Of a DNA stretch of 64,000 nucleotides, positions 18,521 to 28,906 are shown in pieces. Source of the stretch: Micromonospora sp. KC723 (GTDB taxonomy: Bacteria; Actinomycetota; Actinomycetes; Mycobacteriales; Micromonosporaceae). The DNA lies in NCBI RefSeq assembly GCF_004348595.1, contig NZ_SMKD01000009.1:1-64000 (forward strand), written 5' to 3'. Both the position numbers and the translations under genes were made by a program. Below the pieces are notes generated by a model. It did not search any database, had not been told where the DNA came from, and saw only the letters and a program-made list of their open reading frames with translations. Position 1 is the stretch's first letter. Each line of letters begins with the position of its first letter.

Positions 18521-18564
18521 CGGCCCGCGACCCGGCGCCGGGGAGAGCGCCGAATCGCGGGCCG
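18521..18564 (-). terminator. Terminator of the ilvB-ilvN-ilvC operon
   Basis: Outer arms CGGCCCGCGA (18521-18530) and TCGCGGGCCG (18555-18564) pair perfectly, and the inner CGGCGC/GCGCCG extends the structure. It starts 8 bp after the ilvC stop. Confidence 0.65.
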
Positions 18565-18571
18565 CGGGGTG

Positions 18572-19642
<1,071 letters not shown>

Positions 19643-20158
19643 TCAGGCGGCGCGCAGCGCGGGACCGGCGGTGATGGAGCGCGAGCCGCGCCCGATCGCC
19701 ACGGTGCCGGACTGGACCATCTCCTTGATGCCGAACGGCTCCAGGTCGCGCAGCATCGCGTCCAGCTTGTCGGGGGTTCCGGTGGCCTCGATGGTCAGCG
19801 TGTCCGGGGCGACGTCGACCACCCGGGCCCGGAACAGGCTGACCGTCTCCAGCACCTGCCCGCGGGCGTTACGGTCCGCGCGGACCTTGACCAGCAGCAG
19901 CTCCCGGGCCACCGAGACCTGCGGATCCAGCTCGACGATCTTGAGTACGTTGACGAGCTTGTTGAGCTGCTTCGTCACCTGCTCCAGCGGGGACGACTCG
20001 GCGTTGACCACGATGGTGATCCGGGAGACGTCCGGGTTCTCGGTCTCGCCCACGGCGAGACTGTCGATGTTGAAGCCGCGCCGGGAGAACAGGCCGGAGA
20101 CCCGGGCCAGGACACCCGGCTTGTTCTCCACCAGCACGGAGAGCGTGTGCATAGTCAT
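19643..20158 (-). CDS. ilvN: Acetolactate synthase regulatory (small) subunit
   Basis: A 171-residue protein with an N-terminal ACT domain (LSVLVENKPGVLARVSGLFS; valine-feedback site) and the ALS small-subunit C-terminal domain. Its ATG at 20158 overlaps the stop of a mini-ORF (ATGA), and the ribosome-binding GAGGAAGG comes from the tandem repeat between ilvB and ilvN. A second ATG lies two codons in. It activates IlvB and makes it valine-sensitive. Confidence 0.96.
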   Translation of the reverse strand: MTMHTLSVLVENKPGVLARVSGLFSRRGFNIDSLAVGETENPDVSRITIVVNAESSPLEQVTKQLNKLVNVLKIVELDPQVSVARELLLVKVRADRNARGQVLETVSLFRARVVDVAPDTLTIEATGTPDKLDAMLRDLEPFGIKEMVQSGTVAIGRGSRSITAGPALRAA

Positions 20159-20217
20159 TGCTGTGCCTTCCTCGTCATGCCCTCACGGCCCTCGCTTCGC
20201 TCGGTGCGATCGGTCAT
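20155..20217 (-). CDS. Second mini-ORF of the ilvB-ilvN relay (20 codons)
   Basis: ATG 20217 to TGA 20155 encodes MTDRTERSEGREGMTRKAQQ. Its start overlaps the stop of the first mini-ORF and its stop overlaps the ilvN start, both as ATGA. No function of the peptide is implied; the likely effect is to carry ribosomes from ilvB into ilvN. Confidence 0.45.
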   Translation of the reverse strand: MTDRTERSEGREGMTRKAQQ

Positions 20218-20279
20218 GACCGAGCCTTCCTCGTCATGCCCTCACGGCCCTCGCTTCGCTCGGTGCGATCGGTCATGAC
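20165..20279. repeat. Tandem repeat, two identical 56-bp copies with 59-bp period, between ilvN and ilvB
   Basis: Copies at 20165-20220 and 20224-20279 are identical over 56 bp, separated by CGA. The unit carries CGAGCGAAGCGAGGG on the minus strand, two ATGA sites and a GAGGAAGG ribosome-binding site. I recall similar GAGCGAAGCGAG-rich elements dispersed in actinomycete genomes, which is memory rather than a search result. Confidence 0.9.
20214..20276 (-). CDS. First mini-ORF of the ilvB-ilvN relay (20 codons)
   Basis: ATG 20276 lies 2 nt after the ilvB stop TAG and runs to TGA 20214, encoding a peptide that begins MTDRTERSEGREGMTRKA. Its stop overlaps the next mini-ORF start (ATGA). Confidence 0.45.
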   Translation of the reverse strand: MTDRTERSEGREGMTRKARS

Positions 20280-22162
20280 TAAACCTCGTCGTCGAAGGCC
20301 GGGCGGACGCCGCGGGCGAACATGATCTCGTCGTTGCTGGTGCCGGCGGCCACCATCGGCCAGACCATCGCATCCTTGCCGACCACGAAGTCGACCACCA
20401 CCGGGGCGTCGTTGATCGCCATGGCCGCCTCGATGGTCTTGTCGACGTCGTCGGCGTTCTCGCAGCGCAGACCCACGCAGCCGAGCGCCTCGGCCAGCTT
20501 GACGAAGTCCGGGATGCGGTGCTTGTGGGTGCCCAACTCGGTGTTGGAGTAGCGCTCACCGTAGAACAGGGTCTGCCACTGCCGGACCATGCCGAGGTTG
20601 CCGTTGTTGATTACGGCGATCTTGACCGGGATGCCCTCCAGCGCGCAGGTCGCCAACTCCTGGTTGGTCATCTGGAAGCAGCCGTCGCCGTCCACCGCCC
20701 AGACCACCGCGTCGGGCCGCCCCACCTTGGCGCCCATCGCCGCGGGCACGGCGTACCCCATGGTGCCGAGCCCACCGGAGTTGAGCCAGGTGCCCGGCTT
20801 CTCGTACGAGATGAACTGGCTGGCCCACATCTGGTGCTGGCCGACGCCCGCGACGTAGATGGCGTCCGGGCCGGCGATCTCGCCCAGCCGCTTGATCACG
20901 TACTGCGGGGAGAGGGTGCCGTCGGACGGCTCCTCGTAGCCCAGCGGGTACCGCTCACGCAGGTCGTCCAGCTGGGTCCACCAGTCGGTGAGGTCGGCCC
21001 GGTGGCCGGTCTTCTGCTCGGTGGCGACCGCCGTGAGCAGCTCGTCGATGACGTGCCGGGCGTCACCGACGATCGGCACGTCGGCGTGCCGGTTCTTGCC
21101 GATCTCCGCCGGGTCGATGTCGGCGTGCACCACGGTGGCGTCCGGGGCGAACGAGTCGAGCTTGCCGGTGACCCGGTCGTCGAAACGGGCCCCGAGCGCC
21201 ACGATCAGGTCGGCCTTCTGCAGGCCGTAGACCGCGGCGACGGTGCCGTGCATGCCGGGCATCCCCAGGTGCTGGCGGTGCGAGTCGGGGAACGCGCCCA
21301 ACGCCATCAGCGTGGTCACCACCGGGATGCCGGTCAGCTCGGCGAGCCGGCGCAGCCCCTCGGTGGCGCCGGCCTTGAGCACACCGCCACCGACGTAGAG
21401 GATCGGGCGGCGGGCGGCGGCCATCAGCCGGGCGGCCTCGCGGATCTGCTTGCCGTGCGGGTGCAGGGTCGGCCGGTAACCGGGCAGGTCGAGGGTGGGC
21501 GGCCAACTGAAGGTGGTCGGCGCCTGGAGGACGTCCTTCGGGATGTCGACCAGCACCGGGCCGGGCCGCCCGGTGGAGGCCAGGTGGAACGCCTCGGCCA
21601 GCATCCGCGGGATCTCCTCCGGGGTCTGCACCAGGAAGTTGTGCTTGGTGATCGGCAGGGTGATGCCCTGGATGTCCGCCTCCTGGAAGGCGTCCGTGCC
21701 GATCAACGGGCGGGCGACCTGGCCGGTGATCGCCACCATCGGCACCGAGTCCATGTACGCGTCGGCGATCGGGGTGACCAGGTTCGTCGCGCCCGGCCCG
21801 GAGGTCGCGATGCAGACTCCGACCCGGCCCGTGGCCTGCGCGTACCCGGTGGCGGCGTGACCGGCGCCCTGCTCGTGACGGACCAGGATGTGCCGGACCG
21901 TGGAGTCGTACAGCGGGTCGTAGGCGGGCAGGATCGCCCCACCGGGAATGCCGAAGACGACATCGACGCCGAGCGCCTCGAGGGACCGCACGAGCGAGCC
22001 GGCGCCGGAGACCTGGGCCGGCGCGGACTGCCGTACGGCCGGGGCGGCCGGGACGGCGCCGGAGCGCGGCGCGGAGGTGTGGTCGGCGTCGCCGGTCGGC
22101 TCGGTGACCGTACGCGCCCGGCGGGCGGAGTGGGCGAGTGTCTCTGGCGTGGGTCTCGTCAT
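20279..22162 (-). CDS. ilvB: Acetolactate synthase large (catalytic) subunit
   Basis: A 627-residue ThDP enzyme. After a 45-residue Ala/Arg-rich extension it has [15 protein letters not shown], the catalytic Glu in [14 protein letters not shown], the FAD domain and the ThDP/Mg motif starting [12 protein letters not shown] near residue 485. It condenses pyruvate with pyruvate or 2-oxobutyrate. It is first in ilvBNC. The leader carries a BCAA leader peptide and attenuator (22249-22346). The stop lies inside the second repeat copy. Confidence 0.97.
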   Translation of the reverse strand: MTRPTPETLAHSARRARTVTEPTGDADHTSAPRSGAVPAAPAVRQSAPAQVSGAGSLVRSLEALGVDVVFGIPGGAILPAYDPLYDSTVRHILVRHEQGAGHAATGYAQATGRVGVCIATSGPGATNLVTPIADAYMDSVPMVAITGQVARPLIGTDAFQEADIQGITLPITKHNFLVQTPEEIPRMLAEAFHLASTGRPGPVLVDIPKDVLQAPTTFSWPPTLDLPGYRPTLHPHGKQIREAARLMAAARRPILYVGGGVLKAGATEGLRRLAELTGIPVVTTLMALGAFPDSHRQHLGMPGMHGTVAAVYGLQKADLIVALGARFDDRVTGKLDSFAPDATVVHADIDPAEIGKNRHADVPIVGDARHVIDELLTAVATEQKTGHRADLTDWWTQLDDLRERYPLGYEEPSDGTLSPQYVIKRLGEIAGPDAIYVAGVGQHQMWASQFISYEKPGTWLNSGGLGTMGYAVPAAMGAKVGRPDAVVWAVDGDGCFQMTNQELATCALEGIPVKIAVINNGNLGMVRQWQTLFYGERYSNTELGTHKHRIPDFVKLAEALGCVGLRCENADDVDKTIEAAMAINDAPVVVDFVVGKDAMVWPMVAAGTSNDEIMFARGVRPAFDDEV

Positions 22163-22248
22163 GGCGGTTCAGGCCTTCGGCTGGAGTGGGTGGAGCTTCT
22201 GCGACAGGTGCTACGGGGGCGGCGACCGCCCCGACAGGGTCCGACGGC

Positions 22249-22282
22249 AATAAAAACGGCCCTCGTGCAGACGCACGGGGCC
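22249..22282 (-). terminator. Intrinsic terminator in the ilvB leader (attenuator)
   Basis: The minus strand forms GGCCC-CGTGC, a GTCT loop and GCACG-A-GGGCC (10 bp with one bulged A), followed by GTTTTTATT. It lies 87 nt upstream of the ilvB ATG and 29 nt after the leader-peptide stop. Confidence 0.85.
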
Positions 22283-22283
22283 A

Positions 22284-22310
22284 GCGCACTCTCGACGGGA
22301 GAGAGTGCGC
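22284..22310 (-). promoter_or_regulatory. Hairpin between leader peptide and ilvB terminator
   Basis: Perfect 10-bp arms GCGCACTCTC and GAGAGTGCGC around a 7-nt loop start directly after the leader stop codon. No U-tract follows, so it is more likely the pause or anti-antiterminator stem of the attenuator than a terminator. Confidence 0.7.
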
Positions 22311-22346
22311 TCAGGTAAGTACTCGCAGCGACCGGATCGACGACAT
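22311..22346 (-). CDS. ilvB leader peptide MSSIRSLRVLT
   Basis: An 11-codon ORF from ATG 22346 to TGA 22311 with Ile, Leu, Val and Leu codons. It is followed at once by a 10-bp hairpin and then the terminator. Short BCAA-codon leader peptides before ilvB are an established attenuation arrangement in actinobacteria. Confidence 0.7.
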   Translation of the reverse strand: MSSIRSLRVLT

Positions 22347-22400
22347 GGGGACCAGCCTGACGCATCTCACGCGCTGAGTCAACTGATCCCACATGTTGGT

Positions 22401-24824
22401 TCACGAACGGGGGACACCATCCCCCGTTCGAGGCTCTGCGTGTGGCCCGACCTGCGCCGATCCCTCCCGCGGAAGGCGGGGCGCGGGCACCTGCGGCACC
22501 GACGCCGACGGACCCGGGCGCAACCGGGGCAGCAGCGGCGACGGCGCCGTCCGCGCCGGCACGGACGGCCCCGCCGGCGGTGACGGCAGCGCCGACACGG
22601 GGCGTGCGCCCGGAGAGGTCGCCGCCTCCAGCATCGCCTCCAGGTGCTCCGCCGGCACCCCCCACCCGAAGAGCGCGCCCTGGCCGAACCGGCACCCGGC
22701 GGCCACCACCGCGGCCAGCTCCGTGGGGCAGGTCACGCCCTCGGCGATCACCTCCAGGCCGAGCTGGTGGCCCAGCCGCATGACGATGTCGACCATCGGG
22801 GCGAACGCCGGGCCGTCCCGGTCCACCGGGCGGACCGGCTCGTGCTCGGCGACCAGGCTGTGGTCGATCTTCAGGATGTCGATCGGCAGCCGGCGGAGCT
22901 GTCCCAAGGAGGAGTAGCCGGCCCCGAAGTCGTCCAGCGCGATCCGCACCCCGGTGCGCCGCAACGCGGTCAACCGCCGGATCAGCTCGTCCAGGTCGGT
23001 GGCCACGGCGTGCTCGGTGACCTCCAGCACCAGCCGCTGCGGCGGCACGTGGTGGGCGCGCAGCGCCTCGGCCACCTGGACGACGTACTCCGGGGCGTGC
23101 AGCTCGCGCGGGGAGACGTTCACCGACACCCAGACGTCGTGCCCGTCGGCGAGCCAGCGCGACAGCTGCCAGCAGGCCTGGTGCAGCACCCAGGCGCCGA
23201 GTTTGGCGATCATCCCGCACTCCTCGGCCAGCGGGATGAACTCGTCCGGGCGGACGCTGCCCAGCTCCGGGTGGCGCCAGCGCAGCAGCGCCTCGGCCCC
23301 CACCGGGCGCACCGAGGGCAGTGAGGCGACCGGCTGGAACACCAGGCTCAACTCGTCGCGCTCGATCGCGCCGCGCAGCTCGTGCTCCACCCGGGTACGC
23401 CGCAGCAACTGCTGGTCGTGCGCGCCGTCGTAACGCTCGATCCGGTTCTTGCCGCGCTGCTTGGCGTAGCGCAACGCGAGGTCGGCGTGCCGCAGCAGGG
23501 CCGCCTGGTCGGCCTCGCCGGACTGGCCGGCCACCCCGATGCTCACCGAGAGGAACACCGGCCCGTCCGGCTGGTCGTACGCCCGCCCCAGCAGGCCGAG
23601 CAGCCGCTCGGCGACCGCGTGGGCCTCGGCGGGGCGGCCCCGCATCAGCACCGCGAACTCGTCGCCGCCGAGCCGGGCGGCCAGGTCACCGGGGCGCAGG
23701 TTGACCCGCAGCCGCCGCCCCACCTCGGCCAGCACCAGATCGCCCACGTCGTGCCCGCGCATGTCGTTGACGTTCTTGAACCCGTCCAGGTCGAGGCCGA
23801 GCAGGACGCGGTCGACGCCCTCGTCGCCCCAGCGCTGCAACTCGCGCAGCAGGCCGCGACGGTTCGCCAGGCCGGTCAGCGGGTCGGTGTGGGCCAACTC
23901 CCGGAAGTGCGCCTCTCGTTCGGCCAGCCGGTCGGCGTACCCGCGCATGTCGTTGAGGGTCAGGTACTGCCGGGCGACCAGCGCGAAGCCCTCGATGCTG
24001 CCGGCCACCACGCCGAGCGCGTCGAAACTGCCGCCCTGCACGAGGTGGTACATCGCCGAGGCGGCCATCGCGAACATCGGGACGAAGGCGTACTCGCCGT
24101 CCCGGCAGATCAGGTCGACCTCCACCTGCCCCGGCGGTTCGACCCGGTGCACGGCGAGCGCGACGGCGAGCAGCCCCAGGGCGAGCAGCACCGCCCCGGC
24201 CAGGGCCACGCCGGTGCCGGTCTGGCACACCCCGCCGACGACGCCGAAGCCGCCGGTGGCGGTGGCGGTGACGCCCGTGCCGAGCGCCGCGATGCGGGCG
24301 CGAGGCGGACCGGCTCGGAGCACCACGATCAGGGCCAGCCCGGCGGTCAGCGCGGCGTTGACCGAGGCGAGCAGGATCGCCGGGCACGCCACCGGGGTGG
24401 CGTCGCCGAGCAGGCGGGTCGGCTCGGAGAAGAGCACCCAACCGACGAACCAGAACGCGGTCGCCATGATCAGCCCGTCGAGCAGCAGTCGGGCGGTGGC
24501 CGCCCGGTTCACCGCCACGCCGGGCAGGCGGAGCAGCCCGACTGCGGCGACCAGCCCACTCAGCGCGCTGATCACCGATACCAGCAGCGGCCAGCCGGGA
24601 AGCCGCCCCGGCCGGTGCCCGAGGTGCGGGTAGGCGTACGCCACGGCCAGCCCGGTCAGCAGGCCCACCAGCGCGATCACCGCCGCCGTCGCGAGCAGCG
24701 CGTACGCCCGCCGGCGCGGGCAGAATCGCCGCCGGCCCGTCGACCCGGCGAGCAGTGCGGTGGCGGTCACGGCGACCAGGGCGCTCAGGATCGCGACCGC
24801 GACCATGCCCGGGGGTAAACGCAC
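22401..24824 (-). CDS. Membrane GGDEF-EAL protein (c-di-GMP synthase/phosphodiesterase)
   Basis: GTG 24824 is preferred: CACAGT lies 7 nt upstream (leaderless type), and a start at 24926 would overlap ilvD. The protein has 807 residues. About seven hydrophobic helices fill residues 5-270, followed by a GGDEF domain with an intact [10 protein letters not shown] near residue 386. An EAL domain follows with AEALLRW near 511 and the metal motif [10 protein letters not shown] plus KIDHSLV. Both active sites look complete, so it could make and break c-di-GMP. It is divergent from ilvD across about 110 bp. What the membrane domain senses is unknown. Confidence 0.92.
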   Translation of the reverse strand: MRLPPGMVAVAILSALVAVTATALLAGSTGRRRFCPRRRAYALLATAAVIALVGLLTGLAVAYAYPHLGHRPGRLPGWPLLVSVISALSGLVAAVGLLRLPGVAVNRAATARLLLDGLIMATAFWFVGWVLFSEPTRLLGDATPVACPAILLASVNAALTAGLALIVVLRAGPPRARIAALGTGVTATATGGFGVVGGVCQTGTGVALAGAVLLALGLLAVALAVHRVEPPGQVEVDLICRDGEYAFVPMFAMAASAMYHLVQGGSFDALGVVAGSIEGFALVARQYLTLNDMRGYADRLAEREAHFRELAHTDPLTGLANRRGLLRELQRWGDEGVDRVLLGLDLDGFKNVNDMRGHDVGDLVLAEVGRRLRVNLRPGDLAARLGGDEFAVLMRGRPAEAHAVAERLLGLLGRAYDQPDGPVFLSVSIGVAGQSGEADQAALLRHADLALRYAKQRGKNRIERYDGAHDQQLLRRTRVEHELRGAIERDELSLVFQPVASLPSVRPVGAEALLRWRHPELGSVRPDEFIPLAEECGMIAKLGAWVLHQACWQLSRWLADGHDVWVSVNVSPRELHAPEYVVQVAEALRAHHVPPQRLVLEVTEHAVATDLDELIRRLTALRRTGVRIALDDFGAGYSSLGQLRRLPIDILKIDHSLVAEHEPVRPVDRDGPAFAPMVDIVMRLGHQLGLEVIAEGVTCPTELAAVVAAGCRFGQGALFGWGVPAEHLEAMLEAATSPGARPVSALPSPPAGPSVPARTAPSPLLPRLRPGPSASVPQVPAPRLPREGSAQVGPHAEPRTGDGVPRS

Positions 24825-24934
24825 GACCTCAACTGTGCCGGATGAGGGCGTTCCGTGGGGCACCGGGTGTGCATCTGTTGGGACACGGCCGGACCCGCTG
24901 GGAGCGCCGCCGTCGCGGTGCCACACTGGTACGC

Positions 24935-26782
24935 ATGCCTGAGCTGCGGTCGAGGACCTCCACCCACGGTCGGACGATGGCCGGCGCCCGGGCCCTGTGG
25001 CGGGCCACCGGGATGACCGACGACGACTTCGGCAAGCCGATCGTCGCCATCGCCAACAGCTTCACCCAGTTCGTGCCCGGTCACGTACACCTCAAGGACC
25101 TCGGCGGCCTGGTCGCCGACGCGGTGGCCGAGGCCGGCGGGGTGGGCCGGGAGTTCAACACGATCGCGGTCGACGACGGCATCGCGATGGGCCACGGCGG
25201 CATGCTCTACTCGCTGCCCAGCCGGGAGCTGATCGCCGACGCGGTGGAGTACATGGTCAACGCGCACTGCGCGGACGCCCTGGTCTGCATCTCCAACTGC
25301 GACAAGATCACCCCGGGCATGCTGCTGGCCGCGCTGCGGCTCAACATCCCCACGGTCTTCGTCTCCGGCGGCCCGATGGAGGCCGGCAAGACGGTGGCGA
25401 TCGAGGGCGTCGTGCACTCCAAGATCGACCTCATCGACGCGATGATCGCCTCCTCGAACGAGGCGGTCACCGACGACCAGCTCGGCGAGATCGAACGCTC
25501 CGCCTGCCCGACCTGCGGCTCCTGCTCCGGCATGTTCACCGCGAACTCGATGAACTGCCTCACCGAGGCGATCGGCCTGGCCCTGCCGGGCAACGGATCG
25601 ACCCTGGCCACCCACGCCGCGCGCCGGTCGCTCTTCGTGGAGGCCGGCCGCACCGTTGTGGAGATCACCAAGCGCTGGTACGACCACGACGACGCGTCGG
25701 TGCTGCCCCGGTCGGTCGCCAACCGGGCCGCGTTCGAGAACGCGGTCGCCCTGGACGTCGCGATGGGTGGGTCGACCAACACGATCCTGCACCTGCTCGC
25801 CGCCGCCCGCGAGGCCGAGCTGGACTTCGACGTGGCCGACATCGACACCGTCAGCCGCCGGGTGCCGTGCCTGGCCAAGGTCGCGCCGAACTCGCCCAAC
25901 TACCACATGGAGGACGTGCACCGCGCCGGTGGCATCCCCGCCATCCTCGGCGAGCTGGACCGGGCCGGCCTGCTCCACCGGGACGTGCACGCCGTGCACT
26001 CCCCCAGCCTCGCGCAGTGGCTGGCGGACTGGGACGTGCGTGGCGGCTCGCCACGACCGGAGGCGGTGGAGCTGTTCCACGCCGCCCCGGGCGGGGTGCG
26101 CACCACCGAGCCGTTCTCCACCACCAACCGCTGGTCGTCGCTGGACACCGACGCGGCGCAGGGCTGCATCCGGGACCGGGAACACGCGTACAGCGCCGAC
26201 GGCGGGCTGGCCATCCTGCACGGCAACCTGGCCCCGCAGGGCTGCGTGGTGAAGACCGCCGGCGTGCCGGAGGAGTGCCTGACCTTCCGCGGCCCCGCCA
26301 AGGTCTACGAGTCCCAGGACGACGCCGTCACGGCCATCCTGGCCAAGGAGGTCGTCGCCGGGGACGTGGTGGTCATCCGGTACGAGGGGCCGAAGGGCGG
26401 CCCCGGCATGCAGGAGATGCTCTACCCCACCTCGTTCCTCAAGGGGCGGGGGCTGGGCCGGGCCTGCGCGCTGCTCACCGACGGGCGTTTCTCCGGCGGC
26501 ACGTCGGGCCTGTCCATCGGCCACGTCTCCCCCGAGGCGGCCTCCGGCGGGCTGATCGCCCTGGTCGCCGACGGCGACGAGATCGTCATCGACATCCCGG
26601 GCCGGACGATCGAGCTGAACGTGCCGGCCGACGTGCTGGACGCCCGCCGGGTCGCCCAGGAGAAGCGGGACCGGCCGTACACGCCGGTGGACCGCCAGCG
26701 GCCGGTGTCGGCCGCGCTGCGCGCGTACGCCTCGATGGCGACCTCGGCCAGCGACGGCGCGTACCGCCGGGTGCCGGACTGA
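24935..26782 (+). CDS. ilvD: Dihydroxy-acid dehydratase
   Basis: A 615-residue Fe-S dehydratase. ATG 24935 follows CACACT by 7 nt, suggesting a leaderless mRNA. Cluster-ligand and active-site segments are visible: [12 protein letters not shown] near residue 123, [18 protein letters not shown] near 190-207, and [19 protein letters not shown] near the C-terminus. It converts dihydroxy acids to the keto acids of Val and Ile. It is separate from ilvBNC and transcribed in the opposite direction. Confidence 0.97.
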   Translation: MPELRSRTSTHGRTMAGARALWRATGMTDDDFGKPIVAIANSFTQFVPGHVHLKDLGGLVADAVAEAGGVGREFNTIAVDDGIAMGHGGMLYSLPSRELIADAVEYMVNAHCADALVCISNCDKITPGMLLAALRLNIPTVFVSGGPMEAGKTVAIEGVVHSKIDLIDAMIASSNEAVTDDQLGEIERSACPTCGSCSGMFTANSMNCLTEAIGLALPGNGSTLATHAARRSLFVEAGRTVVEITKRWYDHDDASVLPRSVANRAAFENAVALDVAMGGSTNTILHLLAAAREAELDFDVADIDTVSRRVPCLAKVAPNSPNYHMEDVHRAGGIPAILGELDRAGLLHRDVHAVHSPSLAQWLADWDVRGGSPRPEAVELFHAAPGGVRTTEPFSTTNRWSSLDTDAAQGCIRDREHAYSADGGLAILHGNLAPQGCVVKTAGVPEECLTFRGPAKVYESQDDAVTAILAKEVVAGDVVVIRYEGPKGGPGMQEMLYPTSFLKGRGLGRACALLTDGRFSGGTSGLSIGHVSPEAASGGLIALVADGDEIVIDIPGRTIELNVPADVLDARRVAQEKRDRPYTPVDRQRPVSAALRAYASMATSASDGAYRRVPD

Positions 26783-26956
26783 CCGGGGCGCCACCGGCCG
26801 GCTGAGGCGGGACGGGTCGCGACGATCGGCTGGGAGCGCCCGGAGCTGTCGGCAATCGGTCATCGATCGACGACGGTCACATCTTGACCGGACCGCCGGC
26901 CGGACTCGACCATGAGCGGACTGGGCAGGTCGTTCGATCGCCGCGGGGGAGGCTCG

Positions 26957-28906
26957 ATGACCATCCACCATCGCCGCCACGCCGTGGAACTGGTCCGCGA
27001 GGTGATGGCCCACGGGCGGGACAGCGCGCCCCCGCCGGTGCTGATCTTCGAGGGCGACCGGGGCAGCGGCAAGACCGCCCTGCTGACCGGCCTCGCCAGC
27101 CTCCTCGACGGTCGGGTGCCGTACGCGCACATCGACCTGGAGGCGGACGGCCGGACGGGAACCCCGGAGGTGCTGTACGCCCTCGCCTTCCACCTCGGCC
27201 GACCGTGCCCGCTCTACGGCACCCTGCACTTCCCCCGGCTCGCCGTCGGGAAGCTGGTGATGGACGACGACACGCTCGACCTGCGAGATCGCGACCGGGC
27301 CCGGCAGCAGATCAATGCGCTGCTGCGCGAGCACCGGGGCGTCGACCGGCTGGTGACCACGCTCAGGGAGGGCGCCGGGGATCTGCCCGCCGTCCTGCCC
27401 GCCAGCGTGCAGACGCCGGTACGCCTGTCCACCCGGCTTCTCGCCTCGGTCATCCACCGGCTCGCGTCCGCGGCGTGGAGCAGCAGGTTCGTGCTCGGCC
27501 GGGCGCAGAAGTGGTACGGCGCGCACGGCGCCCCGCGCCCCCGCCCACCCGTCGAGACGCTGATCGACCTGAACCGGTGGCACCGCCGGCCGGGTGAGGC
27601 CAACAACGCCCGCCAGCGTGACGACCTGCTCTGGGCGGCCTTCCGCGCCGACCTGGCCGCCGGGCTCGGCCGGCGGCTGCGTCGGCCCTGGATGCCGCGC
27701 TGCGTGGTGCTGATCGACAACGCCGACACCCGACTCGGGCGGCACTTCCTGATCGAGCTGGCACGCGGACGCGAGACGGTTCAGGACGAGCCGCTGGCGG
27801 TGGTGGCGACCAGCCGGGCTCCCTTCCTCGGCCACCTGCCCGAGGCGCAGCAACGCCTGCTGGCGGCCGAGGAGCCGCTGGCCTCCGGGCGGGACACCGA
27901 CCAGCCCCGGCCCCGCTGGGTCCGCTACCCGCTGCCCGCCCTCACCGAGGCCGACGTCGTGCGGATGGCGCGGGAACACCCGGACCTGGAACCCCGGATA
28001 CCCCGGCAGATCCAGCAGCTCGGCCAGGGGAACCCGCTGGTGGTGAGCATGCTGCTGGCGGCGGCCCACGAGGTGTCGTCGTGGCCCGAGGGCGGCGAGG
28101 AGTTGGCCCTCGCGCTGGCCCGGCTGGAACCCGCGCCGGCCGACGACACCGACCGGAGGCAGTTCACCGTCGAGGAGCGGCTCATCCGGCACCTGCTCGG
28201 TATCCCGGATGCCAACCCGCTGCCCGTCGACGAGATGGACATCCTGACCACCTGCGCCGCCGCCCGGACCGTCGAGCAGGCGACCGCGCTGGCGATGCGG
28301 AGCGGGCTGCTCACCGCCGACGGCTACGCCGGCCGGCTCGGCCTCATGTTCGACAGTCTGCGGTCGGCCGATCCCGACGCCGACCCGCCACCGTTGCGCC
28401 GGCTGCTGCTGCGGCGGCTCGCCGCCCGCGATCCGGACGGCGGGGACGGGTGGAACCGGGTGCACGCCCTCCTGCGGGACCAGTGCCGGGCGCGCGACGA
28501 CCGGATCGGCGAGCTGTACCACGCGTTGGCCCTCGACCAGCTCGAAGAGGTCAGCGGCCACGTCGCCGCCGGGGTCGGGGCGGTGCCGGCGGCCGAGTGG
28601 CTGGCCATGCTTCGGGCCGTCACGCGGGCTCCCACCCGCCGGCCGCACACCGCGCCGCCGGCCCAGGAGGCGCACCGACTCGCCCGGTCGACCGGCGCGG
28701 ACCCGGAGAGCCGGCTCGGCCGGGTGACCCGGCTGGTCGTCGGCCTGCGGCTCGCCGCGGACCCGTTCACCGGCCGGCTCCGGGCCGACCTGCACGACGC
28801 GCTGAAGCGCGACTATCGGGCGCTGGCCCTGCACTTTCCCGACGACCAGTCGTTGCTGGTCGCCGAGGCCAACCGACACAAGGGATGGGCGGACCAGTGG
28901 CGGTGA
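26957..28906 (+). CDS. STAND-like P-loop NTPase, partner of a membrane sensor gene
   Basis: ATG 26957 has GGGGAGG 4 nt upstream; an ATG at 26912 has none. The 649-residue protein has Walker A GDRGSGKT at residues 33-40, a Walker B-like CVVLIDNAD near 250, an ATSR sensor near 284 and a GNPLVVSMLLAA motif near 358 that resembles the GxP motif of STAND/NB-ARC ATPases. An all-helical C-terminal half follows with no recognised repeat. No membrane helix is seen, so it is cytoplasmic. The stop overlaps the start of the next gene, so the two proteins are probably made together. I infer an NTP-dependent signalling switch; the family is not named with certainty. Confidence 0.75.
   Translation: MTIHHRRHAVELVREVMAHGRDSAPPPVLIFEGDRGSGKTALLTGLASLLDGRVPYAHIDLEADGRTGTPEVLYALAFHLGRPCPLYGTLHFPRLAVGKLVMDDDTLDLRDRDRARQQINALLREHRGVDRLVTTLREGAGDLPAVLPASVQTPVRLSTRLLASVIHRLASAAWSSRFVLGRAQKWYGAHGAPRPRPPVETLIDLNRWHRRPGEANNARQRDDLLWAAFRADLAAGLGRRLRRPWMPRCVVLIDNADTRLGRHFLIELARGRETVQDEPLAVVATSRAPFLGHLPEAQQRLLAAEEPLASGRDTDQPRPRWVRYPLPALTEADVVRMAREHPDLEPRIPRQIQQLGQGNPLVVSMLLAAAHEVSSWPEGGEELALALARLEPAPADDTDRRQFTVEERLIRHLLGIPDANPLPVDEMDILTTCAAARTVEQATALAMRSGLLTADGYAGRLGLMFDSLRSADPDADPPPLRRLLLRRLAARDPDGGDGWNRVHALLRDQCRARDDRIGELYHALALDQLEEVSGHVAAGVGAVPAAEWLAMLRAVTRAPTRRPHTAPPAQEAHRLARSTGADPESRLGRVTRLVVGLRLAADPFTGRLRADLHDALKRDYRALALHFPDDQSLLVAEANRHKGWADQWR

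Larger units (their letters stand above)
18082..18571. other. Intergenic region between ilvC and serA (490 bp)
   Basis: It holds the ilvC terminator (18521-18564) and a possible serA promoter -10 (TACGAT on the minus strand, 18198-18193). I see no supported ORF: open frames here lack ribosome-binding sites and recognisable protein features. Confidence 0.5.

Noticed and set aside
22284..22310. 10-bp hairpin before ilvB as an independent terminator
   Set aside because: No T-run follows it, and a better terminator with GTTTTTATT lies immediately downstream; it fits the pause stem of an attenuator.
24785..28879. Very long minus-strand open frame (about 1360 codons) opposite ilvD and the STAND-like gene
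   Set aside because: It is antisense to two genes with clear motifs. In DNA of this GC content the frame opposite a real gene often lacks stops, and its composition is Gly/Arg/Pro/His-rich without domains.
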